This document shows positions 55,944 to 63,268 of a stretch of DNA of 64,000 nt, in pieces. The notes under the pieces were generated by a model. It worked only from the letters and a program-made list of their open reading frames with translations, had not been told where the DNA came from and did not search any database. The translations under genes and the position numbers were made by a program. The stretch lies in assembly GCA_963736695.1 (NCBI GenBank), contig CAVTPU010000004.1, positions 2,976,001-3,040,000 on the forward strand, written 5' to 3'. Source of the stretch: CAVTPU01 sp963736695 (GTDB lineage Bacteria > Actinomycetota > Actinomycetes > Mycobacteriales > Micromonosporaceae). The stretch's first letter is position 1; every line of letters begins with the position of its first letter.

Positions 55944-56785
55944 TCGCCGACCGGCTCCGCTGGCGCCCCGGTGAGTCGTCGCTCGCCGACGCCGATCCCC
56001 GAGGCACGCCAGGGCTGAGCGCCGCCACACTCGCCGTGGCGGGCAAAGAATGGTCTGGCCGCGAGCTCGCTCGACTGGGCCGGGAACTCTCCGATCAGCA
56101 GGCCCGGCTCGCGGCTTCAGCGCGTGTCGGCGACCGTCGGCGGGTTCTCGTGGTGTTGCAGGCGATGGACTGCGGAGGCAAGGACGGTGTGATCCGGCGG
56201 GTCGTCGGGGCGATGAACCCGCTGGGGGTGCGGATCGTTGCGTTCGGCCCGCCCAGCGACGAGGAACGCGCGCACGAGTTTCTGTGGCGGGTGCGCCCGG
56301 CCGTCCCGGGGCCTGGGCAGGTGGGACTGTTCAACCGCTCGCATTATGAGGACGTGTTGGTGGCCCGCGTCCGCCGGCTCGTTGACGAGCCTGTCTGGCG
56401 GGCGCGCTTCGACGCGATCAACGACTTCGAGGCAGAGCTCGTCGACGACGGCGTGACTCTTGTCAAGATCATGCTGCACATCTCCCGCGACGAGCAGCGT
56501 CGACGCCTGCTCGCGCGGCTCGACGATCCGACCAAACAGTGGAAGTTCGACCCCGGCGACGTCGCGGACCGGGCACTGTGGAGCGACTTTCAAGACGCGT
56601 ACGCCGATGTGTTCAACCACTGCTCGCGGGCGGCTCCGTGGCACGTCGTGCCGGCTGACCGCAAGTGGTATCGGGACTGGGCCGTGGCGAGCCTGCTCGC
56701 CGAGGTCCTGGCCGGCATGGGCTTGCGTTTCCCGGAGCCCGCCTTCGACGTCGAGGAGCAGCGGCGTCGCCTGCTCGCCGACTAG
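55940..56785 (+). CDS. ppk2: Polyphosphate kinase 2 family protein
   Basis: A 281-residue kinase of the PPK2 class, which transfers phosphate between polyphosphate and nucleotides. The P-loop-like motif QAMDCGGKDGVIR (D77, K81) and the lid segment NRSHYEDVLVARV are family hallmarks. The nucleotide (ADP, GDP or AMP) cannot be told from sequence. GTG start inside the upstream stop. A phosphate-uptake pair follows, so the region has a phosphate theme. Confidence 0.92.
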   Translation: MIADRLRWRPGESSLADADPRGTPGLSAATLAVAGKEWSGRELARLGRELSDQQARLAASARVGDRRRVLVVLQAMDCGGKDGVIRRVVGAMNPLGVRIVAFGPPSDEERAHEFLWRVRPAVPGPGQVGLFNRSHYEDVLVARVRRLVDEPVWRARFDAINDFEAELVDDGVTLVKIMLHISRDEQRRRLLARLDDPTKQWKFDPGDVADRALWSDFQDAYADVFNHCSRAAPWHVVPADRKWYRDWAVASLLAEVLAGMGLRFPEPAFDVEEQRRRLLAD

Positions 56786-56919
56786 CCGGTCACGGCGGCG
56801 CTGCGCCGTCAGTGGTTCGTCGCCCGTGAGCCTGCCTGGTGCGGCGGGCTGGTCACCCGTACACCTCGATTTGGGTTTTCATGGTATTTGCCGGGTTTAG
56901 CCCGGCATATCGGGGAAAC

Positions 56920-56941
56920 TTGTGGTGAACAACGGGTGAAT
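56920..56941 (-). promoter_or_regulatory. PHO-box-like direct repeat (candidate PhoP binding site)
   Basis: On the minus strand two 11-base units, ATTCACCCGTT (56941-56931) and GTTCACCACAA (56930-56920), repeat in register, matching the GTTCACC-type PHO box of streptomycetes. A weaker third unit (GTTTCCC) follows at 56919-56909. It lies about 125 bases before the phosphate-uptake genes and could put them under phosphate-starvation control. Confidence 0.5.
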
Positions 56942-57065
56942 GATTACTTGCCGGTAGTTCACGGGATTCTCCAGAGGCGGGACGCCGCCTAGCATTCCCT
57001 GCGGCCCAGCGCACCCGCGCGCCGATGTGTCGGCCGGGCCGTTCCTGCTGCTGTGAGGTCAAGCC

Positions 57066-57692
57066 GTGCGACTGAAGTTCACACCCAGTGACAACTCCTT
57101 CTTCGAGTTCTTCACGCAAGCCGCGAACAACCTGGTCGTGGGTGCCGAGGCGCTCAGTGGGCTCGCACTGCCTGGGGTCGACGTGCAGGCGCTCTCGGAG
57201 CAGTTGGGGGAGCTGGAGCACGAGTGCGACAAGATCACCCACGAGATCTTTAACAAGATCAACTCGACGTTCGTCACCCCGTTCGACCGGGAAGACATCT
57301 ATCGTCTCGCCTCCAACCTCGACGACGTGATGGACCACATCGAGGCCGCCGGCAACCTCGTCTATCTCTATGGCCTGACCAAACTTCCGGTGCTGCCGCG
57401 AGAGATGCACGACATCGTCGCCGTGATCGCCGAGCAGGCGCGGGTCACCGCCGCCGCCATGCCACGGCTGAAGTCGATGAAGAACCTGCGCGACTATTGG
57501 GTCGAGGTCAACCGGCTGGAGAACGACGGCGACCGCGCCTATCGCATGCTGCTCGTGCGCCTCTTCTCCGGCGAATATGACGCGCTGAGCGTGCTCAAGA
57601 TGAAGGAGGTCGCTGACGAGTTGGAGAAGGCCTGCGACGCCTTCGAGCACGTGGCCAACATCATCGAGACCATCGCGGTCAAGGAGTCCTGA
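57066..57692 (+). CDS. DUF47 (PhoU-like) phosphate transport regulator
   Basis: A 208-residue all-helical protein of the DUF47/YkaA family, structurally like PhoU. The family is normally encoded just before a low-affinity Pit phosphate transporter and is thought to regulate it. The sequence FFEFFTQAANNL and NSTFVTPFDREDIYRLASNLDDVMD is typical. GTG start. The Pit gene begins four bases after the stop. Confidence 0.93.
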   Translation: MRLKFTPSDNSFFEFFTQAANNLVVGAEALSGLALPGVDVQALSEQLGELEHECDKITHEIFNKINSTFVTPFDREDIYRLASNLDDVMDHIEAAGNLVYLYGLTKLPVLPREMHDIVAVIAEQARVTAAAMPRLKSMKNLRDYWVEVNRLENDGDRAYRMLLVRLFSGEYDALSVLKMKEVADELEKACDAFEHVANIIETIAVKES

Positions 57693-57696
57693 CCCT

Positions 57697-58698
57697 GTGA
57701 TCTCGCAACTCAGTGCCACCATCCTCGTCATCGCCGTGGCGATGGGATTCAACTACACAAACGGCTTCCACGACGCCGCTAACGCCATCGCCACCTCGGT
57801 CTCCACGCGGGCACTCACGCCCCGCATCGCACTGGCCATGGCGGCGGTCGGCAACCTCGTCGGCTCGTTCCTCGGCGGCAAGGTCGCCTCGACCGTCGGC
57901 AAGGACGTCATCGGCCTGCCGCCGGGACGCGCGAGCCTCGGCGTCGTCTTCGCCGGACTCATCGGCGCGATCGTCTGGAACCTCATCACCTGGTATTACG
58001 GCATTCCCTCGTCGTCGTCACAGGCACTGTTCGGCGGGCTCGTCGGTGCTGCGTTCTTCGCCCCCGCCGGGATCGTCTTCTGGGCCGGCATCCTCAAGAA
58101 GATCATCATTCCGATGGTGATCTCGCCCCTCGTCGGGTTCGCGCTCGGCTATCTCGTGATGCTCGCCGTCATGTGGATCTTCCGCAAGGGGCATCCAGGC
58201 ACCCTCAACCGTGGCTTCCGCTATGCGCAGTCGGCCTCCGCCCTCGCCATGTCCGTCGGCCACGGCATGCAGGACGCGGCCAAGACGATCGGCGTCGTCA
58301 TGCTCGCACTCGTCGTCGGCGGCTACGCGGGAGCCGACGCCGCCACGCCAGTGTGGGTCTATTACCTCAGCGCCGCCGTGCTCGCCGCCGGAACCTATGC
58401 CGGCGGATGGCGCATCATTCGAACGCTCGGACGACGGGTCATCCACCTCGGCCCCCCACAAGGGTTCGCCGCCGAGACCACCGCGTCAGCCGTGCTCTAT
58501 ACCTCAGCGGCGTTCGGATTCCCCATCTCCACGACGCACACGATCACCTCGGCGATCATGGGTGTGGGCGCGACCAAACGGATCTCCGGAGTCCGGTGGG
58601 GGGTCGCCGGCAACATCCTCACCGCGTGGGTGCTGACCTTCCCCGCCTCCGCGGCGATCGCCGCAGCGACCTATTTCGCCGCTCGGCCGCTCTTCTGA
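57697..58698 (+). CDS. pit: Inorganic phosphate transporter (Pit family)
   Basis: A 333-residue integral membrane protein of about ten helices. Both family repeats are visible: NYTNGFHDAANAIATSVSTRAL at the start, and ASALAMSVGHGMQDAAKTIG in the second half. It carries metal-phosphate complexes into the cell. GTG start, same operon as the DUF47 gene. A PHO-box-like repeat lies upstream of the pair. Confidence 0.95.
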   Translation: MISQLSATILVIAVAMGFNYTNGFHDAANAIATSVSTRALTPRIALAMAAVGNLVGSFLGGKVASTVGKDVIGLPPGRASLGVVFAGLIGAIVWNLITWYYGIPSSSSQALFGGLVGAAFFAPAGIVFWAGILKKIIIPMVISPLVGFALGYLVMLAVMWIFRKGHPGTLNRGFRYAQSASALAMSVGHGMQDAAKTIGVVMLALVVGGYAGADAATPVWVYYLSAAVLAAGTYAGGWRIIRTLGRRVIHLGPPQGFAAETTASAVLYTSAAFGFPISTTHTITSAIMGVGATKRISGVRWGVAGNILTAWVLTFPASAAIAAATYFAARPLF

Positions 58699-58910
58699 CC
58701 CGACCGCATTTCTTACGGGAGGGTCATTCAAAACCCGGTGCGGTGGTTCTGAAGATCTCCAAGGCAGCGACGGTGCGTAACACGTCGGGGAAGTCGGTCA
58801 TGATCCGGCTCGCATGTGTGATTGTGTCGCTCACAGATACGTGGACGCGCGTCTCAGCAATGCTCAGTCAAGAAGGCCCTTGATGTCTATCATCGTGAAA
58901 CCCCCTCGAG

Positions 58911-59162
58911 ATCAGCGGCGATATCGCGGCCGAGAAGATCGCGCGCCCGGCGTTTTCTGCGAGTGAGGAAAGTTCAGACACGCGGTGGTCGCGACGCGAT
59001 CTCGCCGACGCCTACCTGGAGGCGGACCGAGCGGATAAAACAATCGACATGTATGAGCGGGCGTTCGCCGACGACAGGCAGGTGTGGAGCGAGGAAGATC
59101 GGGTCACGCTGTCGTTGCGAGACGCCCTCGCCCTCACCTACCAGCGGGCGGGCGAACGGTGA
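58911..59162 (+). pseudogene. Remnant of a tetratricopeptide-repeat protein gene
   Basis: The frame ending at TGA 59160-59162 reads as a kinesin-light-chain-type TPR: SRRDLADAYLEADRADKTID, MYERAFADDRQVWSEED, then LSLRDALALTYQRAGER. It has no usable start upstream (a stop is at 58896-58898), and only about one and a half repeats remain. Intact relatives in actinomycetes are large NB-ARC/TPR proteins. It appears to be the tail of a deleted gene. Confidence 0.55.
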
Positions 59163-59566
59163 GAAGCATCCTCACCCATAGGCGACGCAAACAACCTGAC
59201 GAGAGCACGCAAGAACATGGTGTGAGCCGCCCGCCGGTACAGCAACGGAGCGGCCGAATATTGACTGCGATTAGCGTGCGATCAGAGGCGACAATGTAAT
59301 CGGCCACTGTAGACCTAATATCCGGCAGTCCACACCTAAGAAAGTCACTGGTTCAACCCGAGTATCGCCGACCGCAGTCGAGTGGCGGCGAATCCATCGC
59401 CGCCGTCGTAGACGAGAACCGGTCAACTAAGCTAAGCCGCTGTTTCCAACAGACACTAAACCGCATGGTGGTCCTTCACCTTCTGTACGCGGTGACGAGG
59501 GGCGTACGCCGTGACGATCCAAAGCTGTTTCACGGTCGGGGCGCCATGCCCAGGATCAGCGGTCAC

Positions 59567-59614
59567 TCATGGTGACTGGGGTGGCCGCAAGCGCGGCCAC
59601 CCCAGTCACCATGA
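59567..59614. terminator. 22-bp perfect inverted repeat downstream of the secreted-protein gene
   Basis: Arms 59567-59588 and 59593-59614 are exact complements with a 4-base loop AAGC. It begins 41 bases past the stop of the minus-strand secreted-protein gene, so it is probably that gene's terminator. The length and perfection are greater than for the other hairpins in the window. Confidence 0.6.
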
Positions 59615-59655
59615 CGCGCTTGTTCATGTGACGACCAGCGCAGCCCGGCCGCGTG

Positions 59656-60099
59656 TCACCTCGGGCAGATCAATGTGGCGGTCTTGCTCAACTCGGAACC
59701 GTTGGAGTTTGGCGCGCGTACGAGCATCACCCATACGGTGACCTTCCACCGCCTGCCAGGCCGGCCGCAGGTGACCGGTGATGATCCACTCGACACGAGA
59801 ATCTGGCGTACGTTGCGGCCGTACTTGTAGTCCGTGCTGCTGTACGGACCGCCCTGGAAACCCGACCTACTGATCGTGACCGAGACATCGATGTACGGAA
59901 CTGGAGCCGTGCAGGTGACGGCCCCGACGCCGACCACGTGTCTGTTCGCGTCGAGACTGATGGTGGCGGTGAACTCGCAGGTTGGTGTGGTGACACCCTG
60001 CGAGGGTACGGCGCCAAGTGCGGGTGCGGCGCCAAGACCGAGAGTCGCGGCGACGACCATGGCCACGGCGGCGACGCGTCGGGCGATTCGTCTTTTCAT
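59656..60099 (-). CDS. Secreted protein of unknown function
   Basis: A 147-residue protein with a Sec-type signal peptide (KRRIARRVAAVAMVVAATLGLGAAPALGA-like, cut near residue 30). The mature part of about 118 residues is beta-rich, with four cysteines (TCEF, VTCTA, VTCGR, LICPR) that could pair as two disulfides. The ATG at 60099 has AAGGA upstream. I do not recognise the family. It sits between decayed DNA and a sigma-factor module on the same strand. Confidence 0.65.
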   Translation of the reverse strand: MKRRIARRVAAVAMVVAATLGLGAAPALGAVPSQGVTTPTCEFTATISLDANRHVVGVGAVTCTAPVPYIDVSVTISRSGFQGGPYSSTDYKYGRNVRQILVSSGSSPVTCGRPGRRWKVTVWVMLVRAPNSNGSELSKTATLICPR

Positions 60100-60405
60100 G
60101 AAGTCCTTTCTTCCTTTCTGGAGACTTGCGGGGCGTTGTCCGCGTGGCTCTAGTGATCGGTTTGCTTCGCAACCTCGATCACGGCCCCGAAGGACATCAA
60201 CACACCCTGCGAGGTGGGGACTTTCACTGGCCACGGCTGGAGACTTTTCCGTAGCCATGAACACTGAAGCAATCGGGTTGACTCGGTACCGGTTCGTGAG
60301 GGCTCGCGAGACCTAAGGTTTCGGCGTGGACGGAGTGGTTCACCACTATCGACGATCGACTTGCGTGTCCATACGACCGTCCGGGCGCACGCACGGCCGA
60401 TGACC
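60100..60405. other. Intergenic region upstream of the secreted-protein gene
   Basis: 306 bases between two minus-strand genes. It should hold the promoter of the secreted protein. I see a small GTGGTTCACCAC palindrome near 60330 and no gene, terminator or known riboswitch. Confidence 0.5.
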
Positions 60406-61380
60406 TCAGCGGGTCAAAGGCACTGGAGCGTTGGCAACAACAGCGCCAATCTCGATGTGGCCGCCGTCGCAGACCTGCCAGTCTCCCATGACTTTCAGTT
60501 GGCTGGTTTCGTCGGGTGGGGTGATGAGGACTCCCGCAGCGGGCGGGTTACACGGAGCCCCGTTATCTGCGGACGTGGGGATGACCCAAGATGTCACTTT
60601 GGCGTATCCGCTCTGTCCAGGTTGGATGGTTATCCCGACTCGCTTTCCAACCCGCGTCACTCTGGTTGGTAAAGCATTGCCGTGGGCATCAATCAGCAGC
60701 ATTCCTGGATTTCCGTAAAGGCGGCATGGGCGTTGCGACTTGTTGGTTAGCACCAGATTCTGGGAGCCGCCGCCATGAAAACCGCTAGTTCCCGCAAAAC
60801 TAGCTGACAGGTCGCTCGTATGACACCGGGCAGGTCCGAACGTGGGCGGCGCCGAAGGGACTGGCCCGGACGTGGGCGGCGCCGTGGGGGTGGGGTCTGG
60901 GCACACACTCGCACTCGGCGATGGATGGGGTGGGGGCGGACTGTGCCGGCCAGTGTCGTTGCGCGCCTTGGACGACGAGGATGTGACTCCGCCGGAGCGC
61001 GACTTGGGGGCGGGGGCCCACGTTCCGGAGGGAGTCACCGAAGGGGCGGGTCCGAACGTAGGCGGCGCCGTGGGGGTGGGGCAGCCGCCATGCGTCCCGC
61101 TTGGCGACGGTGTCGGAGCGCCACTCGGTTTCGTCGGCGACGGAGTAGCGCCTTGGTGAGCAGCGGTCTGGGGAGAATGGCTTCCGCTGGTTGCGGCATA
61201 CGCCAGTGGAGTACCGATGAGCACGGCGGCCGTCAGGCCAGCCGCACCGATGAGACTCATCGTGGTGCGGTGCCGGCGCGCTCGGTCGAACGCTGGTTGT
61301 GTTAGATCTGGCACGGAAGGGACCTCCTCTGTCAGGTCGACAAGGGTGATGCGGATGAGGTCCTCAATGGGATTGATCAT
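60406..61380 (-). CDS. Membrane protein with outside DUF4232 domain (sigma factor partner)
   Basis: 324 residues. A cytoplasmic part of about 38 residues resembling the start of sigma-partner proteins (INPIEDLIRITLVDLTEEV), a transmembrane helix at about 42-63, then a 130-residue Pro/Thr/Ser linker. The linker contains repeated PTAPPTFGPAP-like units. The C-terminal DUF4232 domain (HTSDLSASFAGTSGF, LVLTNKSQRPCRLYGNPGM) has paired cysteines and lies outside the cell. The ATG overlaps the sigma-gene stop (ATGA), so the two are coupled and this is probably its membrane-bound regulator. Confidence 0.75.
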   Translation of the reverse strand: MINPIEDLIRITLVDLTEEVPSVPDLTQPAFDRARRHRTTMSLIGAAGLTAAVLIGTPLAYAATSGSHSPQTAAHQGATPSPTKPSGAPTPSPSGTHGGCPTPTAPPTFGPAPSVTPSGTWAPAPKSRSGGVTSSSSKARNDTGRHSPPPPHPSPSASVCPDPTPTAPPTSGPVPSAPPTFGPARCHTSDLSASFAGTSGFHGGGSQNLVLTNKSQRPCRLYGNPGMLLIDAHGNALPTRVTRVGKRVGITIQPGQSGYAKVTSWVIPTSADNGAPCNPPAAGVLITPPDETSQLKVMGDWQVCDGGHIEIGAVVANAPVPLTR

Positions 61381-61886
61381 GGCGCGACCTCCGTCAGGCT
61401 AAGGTCGGGCAGCATCTGTCGAAGGCGAGCCATCGCTCGATGCGTTCTGCTTCTGACAGTCCCCACCGAGCAGTTCAGCGCCTGGGCGATCTGCGTCTCG
61501 GTGAGATCGTCGTAGTAGCGCAGCACCAGCACAGCGCGGTGTGCGGGAGATAGTCGACTCAGCGCGTGACGCATCGCCATGCGCAGGTCGCTTTGACCAC
61601 TGAGGTCATCGCCGACTAGCTCCAGATCGTCGGCTAGCGGCGTCTCGCGATAGCGGCGAAGCCGCCGCCACCAGCTGATCTGCTCTCGCAGCATGACTAC
61701 TCTCACGTACCCTTCTGGATCCTCGTGCTGCAACGAACGCCACTTCGCAACGGTCTTCGCCAGAGCGGACTGAAGCAGATCCTCCGCCGCGTGGCGTTCT
61801 CCGGTGAGCCGATACGCGAAGCGCATCAACGCGGGAGTCCGACTCACGACGAAGGCGTGAAACCGTTCCCTCGCAACGTCATCCAC
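61377..61886 (-). CDS. SigE family RNA polymerase sigma factor
   Basis: A 169-residue sigma factor of the actinobacterial SigE/TIGR02983 type: region 2 (FHAFVVSRTPALMRFAYRLTGERHAAEDLLQSALAKTVAKW) and region 4 (LSPAHRAVLVLRYYDDLTETQIAQALNCSVGTVRSRTHRAMARL). These short ECF-like factors often act on cell-envelope genes. Translationally coupled to the DUF4232 membrane protein that follows. Confidence 0.92.
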   Translation of the reverse strand: MDDVARERFHAFVVSRTPALMRFAYRLTGERHAAEDLLQSALAKTVAKWRSLQHEDPEGYVRVVMLREQISWWRRLRRYRETPLADDLELVGDDLSGQSDLRMAMRHALSRLSPAHRAVLVLRYYDDLTETQIAQALNCSVGTVRSRTHRAMARLRQMLPDLSLTEVAP

Positions 61887-62017
61887 GGGCGGCCCCTCTG
61901 TCTCGTCTCATCCACACCTAAAGACGCGACAGGGGGACAGATCTATCCCCACAAACCCAAAATTCGATCCAGAACGTTTCGTCTTCGCTGTCACCGGTGG
62001 CGACGCCGAGGAACGCC

Positions 62018-62896
62018 TCAGTGGCAACGGGTCGAGGCGGTCACCAACAGGTGTCCGTCGGCTGGGCGAACAACGATGTCGAAGTCGTCGTCCTGCTGGG
62101 CATAGAGCCGCGGTTCGGTCACCAGCACGCCCGTGCGGCGAAAGCCGGCCATCGCGGTGTCGAGGTCGGAGGGCTCAGCCCCGACTTGGGCCTCCACAGT
62201 GGTCAGAGTTGCGCCACCAGCGCAGGCGATCTTGTGAACTCGCCACGCGTCGACGGGGGCATGCAGGTGTGTGGCGACCGCACGCGCCGCGTCGGCGGGC
62301 CTCGACCCAAGGCCGACGGGCGCTTCCGGTCCGGAAACCGTGCTGGGGCCGCCCGCCGCACTTGCGGCGGGGAGGTCACCGGCCGGTCGGCATACGCCGG
62401 TGTCGACGTCGAAGCGCACCTGTCCGGGGTCGGCGATCCGGCCGGTTATCGCGACATAGAAGCCGGCATCGGCGGTGAACACCGGTTCGGTCCGCGCATC
62501 TGTGGCGGAGTCGCCGAAGGTGGTCCGATTCGTGACCACCGCGTTGAACGCAGCGGGCAGTCGAGCCGCGACCCGGTCCATGAGGGCCCGCTCGCCGCCT
62601 GACGGGACGACTCCGATGACGGTTCGAACAAACCGGACGCCGGGTCGCACCAGGGTCACCCGGCATTGTTCGACTTTGTCGAAGCCGGATATCGAGGCCG
62701 CACCTTGCCGGTCGGCCACCACGGCTCCGGCGATCGCGGCTGTGGCCCGGTCGACCACCGGCGCCGCCTGCGCCACCGTTGTCTGTTCCCGTGCCGTGGG
62801 GTCGTTCCGCCCGATTGCCCAGAGGGCTCCGCCGACGAGCACGATGATCCACGCCACGGTGAAGATGCGGAACAGGCTGCGGGGAGGGGCGGTCAC
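62018..62896 (-). CDS. Membrane-anchored protein of unknown function
   Basis: A 292-residue protein with one N-terminal transmembrane helix (about 9-28) and a mature part of about 260 residues. The outside part has cysteines at EQCRV, GVCRP, KIACAGG and STRCH, which could form two disulfides, and an Ala/Ser/Gly/Pro-rich stretch near the middle. The second half (DAWRVHKIACAGGATLTTVEAQVG) has repeat-like beta character. I do not recognise it. Same strand as its neighbours but separated by 131 bases from the sigma gene. Confidence 0.65.
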   Translation of the reverse strand: MTAPPRSLFRIFTVAWIIVLVGGALWAIGRNDPTAREQTTVAQAAPVVDRATAAIAGAVVADRQGAASISGFDKVEQCRVTLVRPGVRFVRTVIGVVPSGGERALMDRVAARLPAAFNAVVTNRTTFGDSATDARTEPVFTADAGFYVAITGRIADPGQVRFDVDTGVCRPAGDLPAASAAGGPSTVSGPEAPVGLGSRPADAARAVATHLHAPVDAWRVHKIACAGGATLTTVEAQVGAEPSDLDTAMAGFRRTGVLVTEPRLYAQQDDDFDIVVRPADGHLLVTASTRCH

Positions 62897-62947
62897 GTCA
62901 CCGATTCTCTCACGGTGCCGCGACCCGCCCCGCCCAACACTTTGTGG

Positions 62948-63268
62948 TCAGCCGACTCGCAGGCGCACCTTGTTGACGCCTCGGACAACACTGACCTGTG
63001 ACTCTGCGTTGCCTTGGCGAGTGAGCGCCCGCACAGTCCAGTCGCCCGGGGCGGCATAGAACCGGAAGTCGCCGCCGTGGGCACTCACCACTTCGGCGGT
63101 GAAGTCGCCACGGGCGTCGAGGAGGCGCACATAGCCGCCCTCAATGGTGTCACCGTCGCGGGTCTGCAGCACTCCGGTGATGACAGTCTCTTTCGTCACG
63201 TCCACTCCTTCGGGGATCGGTCCGGTCTGCGGGGGGCCGCCGCAGCCGGTGAGCCTGCGACCTGTCAT
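62948..63268 (-). CDS. DUF1416 domain protein (SseC-like)
   Basis: A 106-residue protein of the SseC/DUF1416 family, which in mycobacteria and other actinobacteria follows a thiosulfate sulfurtransferase. Conserved features are the start GCGGPPQTG, then DVTKETVITGVLQTRDG and SAHGGDFRFYAAPGDWTVRALTRQGN, a transthyretin-like beta sandwich. The function is unknown. The ATG at 63268 overlaps the sulfurtransferase stop (ATGA). Confidence 0.9.
   Translation of the reverse strand: MTGRRLTGCGGPPQTGPIPEGVDVTKETVITGVLQTRDGDTIEGGYVRLLDARGDFTAEVVSAHGGDFRFYAAPGDWTVRALTRQGNAESQVSVVRGVNKVRLRVG

Larger units (their letters stand above)
58699..59655. other. Gene-poor stretch between pit and the secreted-protein gene
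   Basis: 957 bases without an intact gene. It contains a tetratricopeptide-gene remnant (58911-59162), a 22-bp perfect hairpin (59567-59614), and on the minus strand an open stretch of 47 codons at 58724-58867 with no clear start or known family. The base composition drops between 59270 and 59450, where several stops occur in every frame. It looks like decayed DNA rather than a regulatory region. Confidence 0.6.

Noticed and set aside
58724..58867. Minus-strand open stretch of 47 codons ending at 58724
   Set aside because: No start codon with a ribosome site, no known family, and third-position GC lower than in neighbouring genes; kept only as part of the gene-poor stretch.
59345..59365. GGTTCAACCC suggesting the T arm of a tRNA
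   Set aside because: The flanking sequence cannot form acceptor, D or anticodon stems; no tRNA was found anywhere in the window.
60100..60264. Longer start (60264) for the secreted protein at 59656-60099
   Set aside because: It would bury the clear signal peptide 55 residues inside the protein; the ATG at 60099 has a good ribosome site.
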